DNA of 64,000 nt from Micromonospora rhizosphaerae (GCF_900091465.1 NZ_FMHV01000002.1:124001-188000), one strand, 5' to 3'. Numbered from the stretch's first letter, positions 46,247 to 56,015 are shown. Made by a program: numbers and translations. Notes: generated by a model not told the origin, from the sequence alone.

Positions 46247-47082
46247 CAGCTGCCTCCCTCGGACGTCGGTTCCTCGCCGGGTGTCGGTTCCTGGCCGGCC
46301 GCTCGCCGCTCGCGGTCCGCGTCCGCCGGTTCCGGCCGACTCGGCCCGGTCGGGCGCTCGCCGGGCAACGGACGCGCCGGGCGCTCGCCGGGGGCCGGGC
46401 GGGCCGCACGCTCGCCCGGGGCGGGTCGAGCCGGGCGCTCCCGGGCCGGGCGGGCGGGAGTGCCGCCGCGCGGGCCCTCGCCCACCCCGGCCGCTCCGCC
46501 GGGCGTCGGCGTGGTGCCCCACTCCCCCGGCGCCGGCACGCCCGGCGGTCGGATGGGACGGCGTCCGCCGCCGGCCTCGGACTCGCCCGGCTCCTTCGCG
46601 CCCGGCCAGGGCTTGGCCACCCGGGAGGCGAGGACGAACTCCTTGCGCAGCGGGTGCCCCTCGAACTCCGGGGGCAGCAGCAGCGGACGCAGGTCGGGGT
46701 GCCCGTCGAAGCCGATGCCGAACATCTCGTGCGTCTCCCGCTCGTGCCAGGCGGCGCCGGGGAAGACGGCCACCACCGACGGCACCACGGCGGCGTCCCG
46801 GGGCACCCGGGTGCGCAGCAGCAGGCCGTGCCGGTGGGCGGTCGACCAGAGATGGGCGACGATGTCGAAGCCGTCGGCCAACTCGTCCACGGCGGAGAGC
46901 CAGTCGAAGAAGTCGCAGCTCAGCTCGGTGTCGTCCCGGGCGGCGCGCAGCGCATCCCGCCAGCTCGCCGGGGGAACGTCGACGGTGGCCCGGGCGTGGG
47001 CCTGGCCACCGGAAAGGCTGACGGTCACCTCGACCCCGCCCAACAGGGTGGCCAGCCGGGCACCGACCTCATCGCCAGTCAT
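46246..47082 (-). CDS. nuoC: NADH-quinone oxidoreductase subunit C with long repetitive tail
   Basis: 278 aa. The first ~155 residues are the NuoC (30-kDa) domain, with [20 protein letters not shown] and PLRKEFVL. Residues ~160–278 form a Pro/Arg/Gly/Glu-rich tail with repeats of the type [10 protein letters not shown] and ARPLPGERP, absent from ordinary NuoC. Transcribed toward nuoH; divergent from lpdA. ATG at 47080–47082. Confidence 0.92.
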   Translation of the reverse strand: MTGDEVGARLATLLGGVEVTVSLSGGQAHARATVDVPPASWRDALRAARDDTELSCDFFDWLSAVDELADGFDIVAHLWSTAHRHGLLLRTRVPRDAAVVPSVVAVFPGAAWHERETHEMFGIGFDGHPDLRPLLLPPEFEGHPLRKEFVLASRVAKPWPGAKEPGESEAGGGRRPIRPPGVPAPGEWGTTPTPGGAAGVGEGPRGGTPARPARERPARPAPGERAARPAPGERPARPLPGERPTGPSRPEPADADRERRAAGQEPTPGEEPTSEGGS

Positions 47083-47138
47083 GCCGCCGATCCTATGGCC
47101 CGTCCGAATTCCCGACCTCGCGTGTGGAGGGCCCCTCC

Positions 47139-48611
47139 ATGACGGAGATCGTCGCCACACCCCGACCAGCGCCATCGACAGCGGGTGCGGCCGGCACGTT
47201 GGATCGAGACATGTCTGCACACTTTGACGTGGTGGTGCTCGGCGCCGGTCCAGGAGGCTATGTCGCCGCGATCCGCGCGGCACAGCTGGGGCTGTCGACG
47301 GCCATCATCGAGGAGCGGTACTGGGGTGGGGTGTGCCTCAACGTCGGCTGTATCCCGTCCAAGGCGCTGCTGCGCAACGCCGAACTCGCCCACCTCTTCA
47401 CCCACGAGGCGAAGACGTACGGCATCCAGGTCGACGGACAGGTCAGCTTCGACTACCGGGCCGCCTTCGAGCGAAGCCGTAAGGTCGCCGACGGGCGCGC
47501 CAAGGGCGTCCGGTACCTGATGAAGAAGAACGGGATCACCGAGTACGAGGGGCGGGCCGGCTTCACCGACCCGCACACGCTGACCGTGGCCCGCAACGGT
47601 GGCGGCACGGAGACCGTCACCTTCGACCAGTGCATCATCGCCACCGGCGCGACGACCCGACTGCTGCCGGGTACCTCGCTCAGCGACCGGGTCGTCACGT
47701 ACGAGCAGCAGATCCTCGCCCCGGAGCTGCCGGAGAGCATCGTCATCGCCGGGGCGGGCGCGATCGGGGTGGAGTTCGCCTACGTGCTGCACAACTACGG
47801 CGTACGGGTCACGATCGTCGAGTTCCTCGACCGGATGCTGCCGCTCGAGGACGAGGAGGTCTCCGCCGAGCTGGCCCGTCGCTACCGGCGGCTCGGCATC
47901 GAGGTGCTCACGTCGACCCGCGTGGAGTCGATCGACGAGAGCGGCGACCGGGTCCGGGTGACCGTGTCGAAGGGTGGCGAGCAGCGGGTGCTGGAGGCCG
48001 ACAAGGTGCTCCAGGCGATCGGCTTCACGCCGCGGGTCGACGGCTACGGCCTGGAGAAGACCGGGGTCCGGCTCACCCACCGGGGCGCCATCGACGTCGA
48101 CGGCCGGTGCCGGACCAGCGTGCCGCACCTGTACGCGATCGGCGACGTGACCGCGAAGCTGATGCTCGCGCACACCGCCGAGGCGATGGGCATCGTGGCC
48201 GCCGAGACGATCGCGGGCGCGGAGACGATGGAGCTGGACTACACCATGATTCCGCGGGCGACGTACTGCCAGCCGCAGGTGGCGAGCTTCGGGCTGACCG
48301 AGGCGCAGGCCCGGGAGCGGGGTCACGACGTACGGGTGGCGAAGTTCCCCTTCAGCGCGAACGGGAAGGCGCACGGCCTTGGCGACACCGTGGGCTTCGT
48401 CAAGCTGATCAGCGACGCGAGGTACGGCGAGCTGCTCGGCGGGCACCTGATCGGACCGGACGTGACCGAGCTGCTGCCCGAGCTCACGCTGGCGCAGCAG
48501 TGGGACCTGACCGTGCACGAGCTGGCGCGCAACGTGCACGCGCACCCGACGCTCAGCGAGGCCGTCAAGGACGCCCTGCACGGGCTCGCCGGGCACATGA
48601 TCAACATGTAG
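47139..48611 (+). CDS. lpdA: dihydrolipoyl dehydrogenase
   Basis: 490 aa FAD/NAD disulfide reductase. FAD motif [20 protein letters not shown], redox-active [16 protein letters not shown] motif [11 protein letters not shown], and C-terminal His-x4-Glu in [15 protein letters not shown]3 subunit of 2-oxoacid dehydrogenase complexes. ATG at 47139 with GGAGG 8 nt upstream; an internal ATG at 47211 (MSAHFDVVV) fits the usual family start, leaving a 24-aa extension in doubt. Divergent from nuoC. Confidence 0.93.
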   Translation: MTEIVATPRPAPSTAGAAGTLDRDMSAHFDVVVLGAGPGGYVAAIRAAQLGLSTAIIEERYWGGVCLNVGCIPSKALLRNAELAHLFTHEAKTYGIQVDGQVSFDYRAAFERSRKVADGRAKGVRYLMKKNGITEYEGRAGFTDPHTLTVARNGGGTETVTFDQCIIATGATTRLLPGTSLSDRVVTYEQQILAPELPESIVIAGAGAIGVEFAYVLHNYGVRVTIVEFLDRMLPLEDEEVSAELARRYRRLGIEVLTSTRVESIDESGDRVRVTVSKGGEQRVLEADKVLQAIGFTPRVDGYGLEKTGVRLTHRGAIDVDGRCRTSVPHLYAIGDVTAKLMLAHTAEAMGIVAAETIAGAETMELDYTMIPRATYCQPQVASFGLTEAQARERGHDVRVAKFPFSANGKAHGLGDTVGFVKLISDARYGELLGGHLIGPDVTELLPELTLAQQWDLTVHELARNVHAHPTLSEAVKDALHGLAGHMINM

Positions 48612-48684
48612 GTGGCCCGCGTGTCGGCCGTGCGGATGCGCTGTTTCCGCGCGGCCGGCCGTCCGGGCGGGAAGAATCAACGGG

Positions 48685-49728
48685 GTGCGTGCTGTCACCG
48701 TCACACCTGGCACCCCGAACTCGCTGCGATGCGTTCCGGACTGGCCGGAGCCGGCCGCGGACGAGGGCGACGTGCTGGTCGAGGCCATTGCCGTGGGCAT
48801 CTGCGGCACCGACCACGAGATCATCGCCGGGCAGTTCGGCCAGGCGCCGCCCGGCGAGGACAGCCTGGTGCTCGGGCACGAGGCGCTGGGGCGGGTGCTG
48901 GAGGACCCGTCCGGCACGCTGCGACCGGGTGACCTGGTGGCGGGGATCGTCCGGCACCCGGACCCGGTGCCCTGCCCCAACTGCGCGGTCGGCGAGTGGG
49001 ACATGTGCCGCAACGGGCGGTTCACGGAACACGGCATCAAGGCACTGCCCGGCTTCGCGCGGGACCGGTGGCGGCTGGAACCCCGGTTCGCGGTCGGGCT
49101 GCCTCCGAAGCTGGCCGACGTGGGCATGCTGCTGGAGCCGACCACCGTGGTCGCCAAGGCGTGGGACCACATCGAGCGGATCGGGCACCGGGCCGAGTGG
49201 CAGCCGCAGACCGTCCTGGTCACCGGCGCCGGCCCGATCGGCCTGCTCGCCGCGCTGCTGGGCGTCCAGCGCGGGCTCTCCGTGCACGTGCTCGACCTCG
49301 CCAAGAGCGGCCCGAAACCCGAGTTGGTCAGGGCGCTCGGCGCGACCTACCACTCGGTGCCGGTCGAGGACCTGGACTTCGAACCGGACGTGGTGGTCGA
49401 ATGCACCGGCGCGCCGGTGGTGGTGCTCGCCGTGATGTGCAAGGCCGCGCCGAACGGCATCGTCTGCCTCGCCGGGGTCTCCGGCGGGCGGACGATCGAC
49501 TTCGACGCCGGGGCACTGAACCGGACCCTGGTGCTGGAGAACAATGTCGTCTTCGGGTCGGTGAACGCCAACCGCCGGCACTGGGACCTGGCCGCCGCGG
49601 CGCTGGACCGCGCCGATCACTCCTGGCTCACCGCGCTGATCACTCGCCGGGTACCGGTGGCGGAGTACGCCTCGGCCTACACCGCCCAGGAGAACGACAT
49701 CAAGGTGGTGCTGGACTTCACCGCCTGA
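48685..49728 (+). CDS. zinc-dependent glucose-1-dehydrogenase-like alcohol dehydrogenase
   Basis: 347 aa MDR enzyme. Catalytic zinc ligands in AVGICGTDHEIIAG and GHEALG, structural zinc loop CPNCAVGEWDMC, and Rossmann motif VTGAGPIGLLAALLG. The C-terminal half resembles the glucose dehydrogenase C-terminal family (archaeal-type GDH). Substrate is probably an aldose with NAD(P). GTG start at 48685. Convergent with the DUF2252 gene. Confidence 0.87.
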   Translation: MRAVTVTPGTPNSLRCVPDWPEPAADEGDVLVEAIAVGICGTDHEIIAGQFGQAPPGEDSLVLGHEALGRVLEDPSGTLRPGDLVAGIVRHPDPVPCPNCAVGEWDMCRNGRFTEHGIKALPGFARDRWRLEPRFAVGLPPKLADVGMLLEPTTVVAKAWDHIERIGHRAEWQPQTVLVTGAGPIGLLAALLGVQRGLSVHVLDLAKSGPKPELVRALGATYHSVPVEDLDFEPDVVVECTGAPVVVLAVMCKAAPNGIVCLAGVSGGRTIDFDAGALNRTLVLENNVVFGSVNANRRHWDLAAAALDRADHSWLTALITRRVPVAEYASAYTAQENDIKVVLDFTA

Positions 49729-49739
49729 CGGCTCGACGG

Positions 49740-51056
49740 TCAGCTGCCGGGCAGCCGGCCGTTGCGGAACAGGTCCACGAAGAGCTGGTGGTCCTCCCGG
49801 GCGCGCAGCCCGTACGCGTGCGCGAAGTCGACCAGGTAGCCGACAAAGCCGTCCGCGTCGGCGTCGACCGCGGCCACGATCGCCTCCTCGGTGGAGTAGT
49901 CGACCAGGTCGTGGCTGGACTCGTCGTCGGCCACCGAGTGCATCCGGGCCACCGCCCGACCCAGGTCGGTGATCACCCCGGCCAGTTCCTCCGGCTCGTT
50001 GACGTCGGCCCAGTCCAGGTCCGCCGCGTAGGGGGAGACCTCGGCGACGAGCTGGCCGACCCCGTCCAGCTCGGTGAAGCCGAGCCACGGGTCGGCGTGC
50101 GCCTGCAGCGCCCGCTGCGACTCGGCGGTCCGGTGCCCCTGGTGCTGGAAGTAGCTGCGGACCCCCTCGTCGTCGATGTACCGCGCCACCGCCGGCACCT
50201 GGGCCTGCTTCATGTAGATGACCACGTCGTTCTCCAGCGCCTGGGTGTGCCCCTCCAGCAGCAGGTTGTACGACGGCAGGCCGGCCGAGCCGATCCCCAC
50301 GCCCTTGCGGAGCACCACGTCCTTGATCCGCGCCTCGACGGGGCGGAGCCGGGCGGTGGCCTGCGGCAGGGTGCCCAGGTACTCCTGGAAGGCGCCGCAG
50401 ACCTCGTCCCGGACCGCCCGGTCGATCTCGAAGACCCCGTCGCGCAGGGAGAACCGGCGCTCGTAGTTGTCGATGCTGGTCTGCGTGGCGAGCAGGTCGA
50501 CCCGGGTGTTGAGCCGGGCCTGCTGGAGCACCCGGCGCAGCACCCCGTCGGCGTTGTCCAGCGTGATCGAGCCGATCGCGTCGTCCCCGCCGGCGGCGAT
50601 GGCCCGCAGCTCGGTCAGGTACGACCGGGCGAACCCGGCGACCAGGTCGCCGATGACCTGGTCGGAGAGCGCCTTGGCGTAGCCGAGCAGCGCAACGCTG
50701 GCCGCGAAGCGCTTCAGGTCCCAGGAGAACGGCCCGACGTACGCCTCGTCGAAGTCGTTGACGTTGAACACCAACTGCCCGGAGCCGCTCATGTAGGTGC
50801 CGAAGTTCTCCGCGTGCAGGTCGCCATGGATCCAGACCCGGCTGGTCCGGTCGTCGAGGAACCGGTCGTCGGCGAAGTCGCCGCGCTGGTCGGCGTAGAA
50901 CAGCGACGCGCTGCCCCGGTAGAAAGCGAACGGGGAGGCGGCCATCTTGCGGAACTTGCGCCGGAAGGCGGCCGGGTCCCGCGCGATCGAGGTGCCGAAC
51001 TCCTCGGTCAGCACGTCGATGATGAAAGCGGAGCGCCTGTCCACGGACTCGGTCAT
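49740..51056 (-). CDS. DUF2252 family protein (kinase-like fold)
   Basis: 438 aa. HGDLHAENFG (~76) and FNVNDFDEAYVGPFSWDLKR (~100) resemble the catalytic loop and metal site of aminoglycoside-phosphotransferase-like folds, which is how DUF2252 is usually placed. Biochemical role is unknown. ATG at 51054–51056, 36 bp after nuoB on the same strand, so the two may be co-transcribed. Confidence 0.87.
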   Translation of the reverse strand: MTESVDRRSAFIIDVLTEEFGTSIARDPAAFRRKFRKMAASPFAFYRGSASLFYADQRGDFADDRFLDDRTSRVWIHGDLHAENFGTYMSGSGQLVFNVNDFDEAYVGPFSWDLKRFAASVALLGYAKALSDQVIGDLVAGFARSYLTELRAIAAGGDDAIGSITLDNADGVLRRVLQQARLNTRVDLLATQTSIDNYERRFSLRDGVFEIDRAVRDEVCGAFQEYLGTLPQATARLRPVEARIKDVVLRKGVGIGSAGLPSYNLLLEGHTQALENDVVIYMKQAQVPAVARYIDDEGVRSYFQHQGHRTAESQRALQAHADPWLGFTELDGVGQLVAEVSPYAADLDWADVNEPEELAGVITDLGRAVARMHSVADDESSHDLVDYSTEEAIVAAVDADADGFVGYLVDFAHAYGLRAREDHQLFVDLFRNGRLPGS

Positions 51057-51092
51057 GATCCGCAGGCTAGCCCCCGATCGCCACCCGTCACC

Positions 51093-51662
51093 TCAGCCGG
51101 CCGGGGGACGCACCGGTGGCGCGGTCAGCGACTCGACCGGGCGCGGAGCGGTCCCGGCGGCGTCCGCCGGCGGGGCCAGCCGGTCCGGGCGGGTCACCCC
51201 GCCGAGGCCGGACTGCTCCGCGGCGATCTTCTCCTGCAGGCGCAGGATGCCGTGCAGCAGCGCCTCCGGCCGGGGCGGGCAGCCGGGCACGTAGACGTCG
51301 ACCGGGATGAGCTGGTCGACCCCCTTGGTCACCGAGTACGAGTCCCAGTAGGGGCCGCCACAGTTGGAGCAGGCGCCGAAGGAGATGACGTACTTCGGCT
51401 CCGGCATCTGGTCGTAGAGCCGCTTGATCGCCGGCGCCATCTTGTCGGTGACCGTGCCGGAGACCACCATCAGGTCGGCCTGCCGTGGACCGTGGGCGAA
51501 CGGGATGACCCCTAGCCGGATGAAGTCGTGCCGACCCATGCTGGTGGCGATGAACTCGATGGCGCAGCAGGCCAACCCGAAGTTGAACACCCAGAGCGAG
51601 TAGCGGCGCCCCCAGTTCAGCACGAACCGGATCGGCTCGCCGAGCACGGCCGGCAACTGCAC
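51093..51662 (-). CDS. nuoB: NADH-quinone oxidoreductase subunit B
   Basis: 189 aa. Cluster N2 ligands are visible: tandem Cys in GLACCAIEF (~33–34), [12 protein letters not shown] (~98) and [10 protein letters not shown] (~128). The N-terminal part is short and a 45-residue Pro-rich tail follows. ATG at 51660–51662. This is the outermost nuo gene; nuoC lies 4 kb further along. Confidence 0.95.
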   Translation of the reverse strand: MQLPAVLGEPIRFVLNWGRRYSLWVFNFGLACCAIEFIATSMGRHDFIRLGVIPFAHGPRQADLMVVSGTVTDKMAPAIKRLYDQMPEPKYVISFGACSNCGGPYWDSYSVTKGVDQLIPVDVYVPGCPPRPEALLHGILRLQEKIAAEQSGLGGVTRPDRLAPPADAAGTAPRPVESLTAPPVRPPAG

Positions 51663-51787
51663 GTCAGGCCTCCCTCGCTGTCTCCGATCTGACAGTGAAC
51701 CACAGGACTGGTGGAGCGATCAGCGCAACCGGTCCGGGTCTCGAGGCGTGTGAGGAAGAGTTACCGGTCCGCACGGGGAGGTGGCAG

Positions 51788-52354
51788 GTGACGGTGAGCA
51801 TCGACGCGTTGCTCGACGAACCCCCGCCGGATGCGGTCGGGCACGAGCCCAGCGGCGACCCGGAGGAGCCGGCCGACTTCGACCAGGTGTACCACGCACA
51901 CTTCCGTTCGCTGACCGTGCCGCTCACCGCGTACTGCGGCGACCTCTCGCTGGCCCAGGACCTGGCGCAGGAGGCATTCTGCCGCGCCTTCGTCCGCTGG
52001 TCGCAAGTTTCCCGGTACGACGACCCGGTGGCCTGGGTCCGCCGGGTCGCCTGGAACCTCGCCACGAGTCGGTGGCGGCGCCTGCGAACGGCACAGTCGT
52101 TCCTGCGGCGTCAGCGCGAGGAGCACGTCCCCGGTCCCAGCCCCGACCGGGTGGCGTTGCACACGGCGCTGGCGCTGCTGCCCGCGCACCATCGCCGGGC
52201 GGTGGTGCTGCACTACCTGGCCGATCTGTCCGTCGCCGAGATCGCCAAGCAGGAACAGGTGGCAATGGGAACGGTGAAGTCCTGGCTGCACCGCGGCCGC
52301 ACGGCGCTGGCCAACCATCTGAGCACCACGAACGAGGTGACCGACCATGGCTGA
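51788..52354 (+). CDS. ECF-family sigma factor (SigE-like)
   Basis: 188 aa. Region 2 (DFDQVYHAHFRSLTVPLTAY … AWVRRVAWNLATSRWRR) and region 4 (LPAHHRRAVVLHYLADLSVA … AMGTVKSWLHRGR) are clear. GTG at 51788–51790 with GGGGAGG 6 nt upstream. The stop overlaps the next gene by 8 bp, indicating a co-translated partner. Divergent from nuoB. Confidence 0.9.
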   Translation: MTVSIDALLDEPPPDAVGHEPSGDPEEPADFDQVYHAHFRSLTVPLTAYCGDLSLAQDLAQEAFCRAFVRWSQVSRYDDPVAWVRRVAWNLATSRWRRLRTAQSFLRRQREEHVPGPSPDRVALHTALALLPAHHRRAVVLHYLADLSVAEIAKQEQVAMGTVKSWLHRGRTALANHLSTTNEVTDHG

Positions 52355-53597
52355 GCCCGACGACGCGCTGCTCGGCGGAGAGTTCTCGGCGTACCGCGAA
52401 ACCCTGCTGCCGGCCGTCCACCCGGCGGGGCCTACCGCCGCACGGGAGACGGCCCGTCGGCGCCGCCGACGCTCGGCGGCAGCGGCCGCCGCCGTGGCGG
52501 TGCTCACCCTCACCATCCCGGTGGTCGGCTGGGCGACGATCGGGCGGGACCAGGGCCGGCCACCCACGCCGACCGGGACCCTGCCCCCGGTCCCGACGGA
52601 CACCGAATCTCCGACCGCGACGGCCACGCCCATGCCCTCCCCCACCGCGACCGGCGGGGCGCAGCGGCCGATCAGCCGGGCCGACCTGCTCGCCGCCACT
52701 GTCGACGTGCCGGAGTGGCCCGCGGGCGCGCCGTGCGCGTCGGGTCCCACCCCCCTGACCGATCCACCGGGTCGGCCCGGGGAGGTCATCCTCTCGGGCT
52801 TCGTCGGTGCCTACGGCGACGTCGACCGGGACGGGGTGAAGGAGCCCGTCGCCCTGATCCGCTGCCTGGTCAGCAAGGGCAGTTATCCCGAGCAGGTGGT
52901 GGCGTTCGACCGGGATGCGGCCGGGCGGGTCGTCGTGCTCGGCCGGATCTTCCGGTCGGATCAGGAGAAGCCGGAGTGGTTGTACTCGCTCAGCGTCCGT
53001 CCGGACGGGTTGGTCCGGGTGGAGGTGACGGACGTGGTCCCGGTCGACGGCAGGGTTCCGGACGAGTCGCACCGACAATGGCGCGGCTTCCGGTGGAACG
53101 GCAGCGACTTCGTGCAGACGGACGGGCCGTTGAGCTTCTCCCCCACCTCGAACGCGGGCGGCACCGGCGGCGCGGTCACCGCCCCACCGAGGCCGTCGGC
53201 ACCGCCGGTGTTCGCCGTCCTCGCGTCGAACGTGGTGTACGGGCCGCGCGACGCGGGCGGCCGGCGTGGCGGTAGCACCTCCGTCACGTTCGAGAACACC
53301 AGCAGGAGTGCCGTCGAGTACCCGATGGTGAGCTACGTAGCCAATGGCGACGACCAGCTCGCGGAGGCGCTGGCGCAGAGCTGCTGGAACTTCTTCCGCA
53401 ACGGAAACCGGATCACCTGCCTGGCCCAGCCGGTGGAGGCGGGCGGGCAGGGTGAGGTGGAATTGCCGTTCACGACCGTGGCGGACGGGCCGGATCACGA
53501 GCTGACGGTGATCGTCGAGGCCGGCCAAGGGGAGACCGGGTCGGCGGTACCGGGCACGGCCACGACGCTCAATGTGGAGGTTTCCTTCGGCGGATGA
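52347..53597 (+). CDS. single-pass membrane protein, partner of the ECF sigma factor
   Basis: 416 aa. Short cytosolic N-terminus with RRRRRR before one helix (about 43–62), Thr/Pro-rich linker (about 68–105), then an external region of about 300 residues with four or so Cys. A repeated beta-like DGV-KEP pattern (GDVDRDGVKEPV) appears mid-protein. Start overlaps the sigma gene. Possibly an anti-sigma or sensor; no known zinc motif is seen. Confidence 0.72.
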   Translation: MAEPDDALLGGEFSAYRETLLPAVHPAGPTAARETARRRRRRSAAAAAAVAVLTLTIPVVGWATIGRDQGRPPTPTGTLPPVPTDTESPTATATPMPSPTATGGAQRPISRADLLAATVDVPEWPAGAPCASGPTPLTDPPGRPGEVILSGFVGAYGDVDRDGVKEPVALIRCLVSKGSYPEQVVAFDRDAAGRVVVLGRIFRSDQEKPEWLYSLSVRPDGLVRVEVTDVVPVDGRVPDESHRQWRGFRWNGSDFVQTDGPLSFSPTSNAGGTGGAVTAPPRPSAPPVFAVLASNVVYGPRDAGGRRGGSTSVTFENTSRSAVEYPMVSYVANGDDQLAEALAQSCWNFFRNGNRITCLAQPVEAGGQGEVELPFTTVADGPDHELTVIVEAGQGETGSAVPGTATTLNVEVSFGG

Positions 53598-54015
53598 TCC
53601 GGAACTTTCCCGGCTCCCGCCGCAACCAGGAGACGCCAACGGACGTGTTTGTTCGCCAAGCGGTCGATACTCGGCGGCTCGGGGCGCACAAACGGGGGCT
53701 GACGGCGCCACCTCGCCGGGATTGCGGCGGGGGCTCCGTCAGCAGGTGGGCCGACGGCCGACCAGTTCCGTGCCGCCGGGGCGCCGCCTCGGCACTGGCC
53801 CGGCCCGGCCGGCCCGATACCGGCCGGGCCGCGGCCCTGCGCCCGCCGCCCGGCCGAATGCGACATCGCCTCCAGGGCTGCCGGTCGGTCCCGCACGGAG
53901 CCGGTCCACCACCGACAGACGACGATGCACCGCTCCGATCAGCGCGGTGGACGCCGGGGTGACCCACGAGACGGCGTCGCCCGGCCGGAGGATCCCGGCC
54001 GGGCGACGCGAGGTG
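53598..54015. other. intergenic, no gene seen (418 bp)
   Basis: Very G/C-rich with many overlapping shadow frames and none convincing. Separates convergent genes (plus-strand membrane protein, minus-strand IGPGP protein). Confidence 0.45.
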
Positions 54016-54327
54016 TCACGCCTGGTCGACGGTCGGGCCCGGGCCGATCGCCGCCGTCAGCACCGACGGGCCCGGCCCGATCGCCGCCGTCAGCATCGAC
54101 GGGCCCGGCCCGATCGCCGCCGTCAGCATCGACGGGCCCGGCCCGATCGCCGCCTTCGCCACGGTCTGACCGATCCAGGCCGTCACGACGCCCGGGCCGG
54201 GGCCGATCGGGTCGGCGACCGTCGGGCCAGGGCCGATCGCCGAGACGGCGGCGGCCGCGCCACCGAGGCCGAGGGCCAGACCCGCCAGGCTCACCGCTCC
54301 GGCGATGGCGATCTTCCGTACGTTCAT
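54016..54327 (-). CDS. exported IGPGP-repeat protein
   Basis: 103 aa. Signal peptide (MNVRKIAIAGAVSLAGLALG, cleavage near AAA). The mature part is nearly all repeats: six IGPGP units, the last four separated by SMLTA or SVLTA spacers (11-residue period). ATG at 54325–54327 with GGGAGG upstream, so it is well expressed in principle. No family is recognised. The low-complexity mature region could be structural, or a precursor processed into short peptides; both are inference. Confidence 0.7.
   Translation of the reverse strand: MNVRKIAIAGAVSLAGLALGLGGAAAAVSAIGPGPTVADPIGPGPGVVTAWIGQTVAKAAIGPGPSMLTAAIGPGPSMLTAAIGPGPSVLTAAIGPGPTVDQA
54035..54154. repeat. 33-bp tandem repeats in the IGPGP gene
   Basis: Three full 33-bp units (54035–54067, 54068–54100, 54101–54133) and a partial fourth (54134–54154). 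Units 2 and 3 are identical and unit 1 differs at two positions. They encode the 11-residue repeats and indicate recent expansion. They are contiguous, not separated by spacers. Confidence 0.95.
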
Positions 54328-54406
54328 TTCGTTTCCTCCCGTGTCGGTCGTTCCGTTGGCAGGAACGCTACGCACGATGGGGATGCCCCATAACCTCCAT
54401 TTATCC

Positions 54407-54422
54407 ATGTATATTGGTACAT
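54407..54422. promoter_or_regulatory. AT-rich palindrome upstream of the IGPGP gene
   Basis: ATGTA-TATTGG-TACAT lies 80 bp before the IGPGP start codon, inside an AT-rich island that is unusual in this DNA. Probably promoter or operator for the gene. Confidence 0.4.
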
Positions 54423-54506
54423 ACGTCGATTGACGGCGGTCGCTCGATCGCCTCCCGAACGCGAGGGCCCGGAACCGCCGCGGTTCCGGGCCTTCGTCGC
54501 CAGGGG

Positions 54507-55988
54507 TCACCACGTCGGGCGTTGGAGCAGGCCGACGAACTCCACCAGCAGCCGTTCCCGCAGCCGCACCGGCGCGGCGTCGAGCAGCGCGTTCACCGAC
54601 GCCATCCGGTCCGGCAGCGGACCGGGACCGCCGCCGAGGCCGAGGCCGGCGGCCAGCCCGGCGATCAGCTCGGGGGTGAGCGCCTCCGGCGTCAGGCTCC
54701 CGGCCAGGGCCAGCAGCTCCGGCGGGAGCCGCACCGGCCCGGCCACCCGGGCCGCCGACGCGGCGTCGGCCAGGTCCGGCCCGAACTCGGCCACCCGGGG
54801 CGCCACCGCCGCGGTCACCGTCAGGTGCACGCTGGCCGGCAGGTTGGCGTACGCGAGCTGGGGCTGGGTGTGCCAGCCGCGCGCGGTCAGCTCGTCAACC
54901 AGCACGAAGAGGTCGAGTTCCGGATCCGTGCTGGTGAAGCAGACCACGGTCGACTCCGGCTCGGCCATCAACCGCAGCCCCGGCACATCTGCGACCGCCT
55001 CGGCGAGGGCGCGGACCGCGTCCCGGGTCCGCCGGGCAAGCTCCAGGTAGCCGTCCTCGCCAAGGTGGCGCAGTGTGGCGTACGCGGCGGCGATCGGGCC
55101 GCCGGAGCGGGTGGAGGAGATCACCGGGTTGACCATCGTGTACCCGGGCCAGTCGGCGTACGCGAAGTACTGCGGGGCACGCAGCGCGGGATCCCGGTGC
55201 AGCAGCACCGACACCCCCTTCGGGGCGTACGCGTACTTGTGCAGGTCCACGGAGATCGAGGTGACCCCGTTGACAGTGAAGTCGAACGGCGGCACCGGCT
55301 CGCCGAGCCGCCGCAGCCAGGGCAGCGTCCAGCCGCCGAAGCAGGCATCCACGTGGCAGCGCACCCCGGCGGCCGCCGCGACGGCCGCGATCTCCGCGAC
55401 CGGATCCACCACGCCGTGCGCGTACGAGGGGGCGGAGCAGGCGACCAGCACCGTCTCCGGGCGGATCGCGGCGGCCACGTCGGCGGCGGCCGGGCGCAGG
55501 GTGGCCGGGTCGACCCGCACCGGGTCGAGCGCCACCCCCAGGTAGTGGGCCGCCTTGGCGAAGGCGGCGTGCCCGCTGACCGGCACCACGATCCGGGGCT
55601 CGACGAGCTCTGGCCGGGCGTCCCGGGCCGCCTTCACGGCCAGGATCAGCGACTCGGTCCCGCCGCCGGTGACGCTGCCGACCACCGCCGGTGCGCTCGT
55701 CCCCGGCCCACCCCCGAGCAGCCGGGCGGCCGCTGCGACCAGGGCATTCTCCATCGCCAGCAAGGACGGGAAGGCGGTCGGGTCGAGCCCATTGACGTGT
55801 GCGGCCTCCGCGTACGCGGCAGCAGCCAGCTCGTCCAGCCCCGGCACCCCCGGGTCGTACACGTACGCGAACAACCGTCCGCCGTGGGTCGGCCGGTCCC
55901 CCGCCCGCAGCCCCCGGATCTCGTCCAACACCTGCTCCGCGGGCACTCCCTCCACGGGCAACGCGCCCGCCCTCTCCTCGTCGATCAT
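54507..55988 (-). CDS. PLP-dependent aspartate-aminotransferase-fold enzyme (group II decarboxylase / S1P-lyase-like)
   Basis: 493 aa. PLP Lys in SISVDLHKYAYAPKGVSVLL (~255), aldimine-side Asp in CHVDACFGGW (~220) and SVTGGGTESLILAVKAAR (~110). The fold-type I group II family includes sphingosine-1-phosphate lyases and glutamate/tyrosine decarboxylases; substrate here is unknown. ATG at 55986–55988. Stands between the IGPGP gene and an MFS gene. Confidence 0.86.
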   Translation of the reverse strand: MIDEERAGALPVEGVPAEQVLDEIRGLRAGDRPTHGGRLFAYVYDPGVPGLDELAAAAYAEAAHVNGLDPTAFPSLLAMENALVAAAARLLGGGPGTSAPAVVGSVTGGGTESLILAVKAARDARPELVEPRIVVPVSGHAAFAKAAHYLGVALDPVRVDPATLRPAAADVAAAIRPETVLVACSAPSYAHGVVDPVAEIAAVAAAAGVRCHVDACFGGWTLPWLRRLGEPVPPFDFTVNGVTSISVDLHKYAYAPKGVSVLLHRDPALRAPQYFAYADWPGYTMVNPVISSTRSGGPIAAAYATLRHLGEDGYLELARRTRDAVRALAEAVADVPGLRLMAEPESTVVCFTSTDPELDLFVLVDELTARGWHTQPQLAYANLPASVHLTVTAAVAPRVAEFGPDLADAASAARVAGPVRLPPELLALAGSLTPEALTPELIAGLAAGLGLGGGPGPLPDRMASVNALLDAAPVRLRERLLVEFVGLLQRPTW

Positions 55989-56015
55989 GTACTTGTGGCG
56001 CCCTTCTCGTACGGG

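Noticed and set aside
54035..54154. Possible CRISPR array
   Set aside because: Units are contiguous 33-bp tandem repeats without spacers and they encode the IGPGP peptide repeats; no cas genes are nearby.
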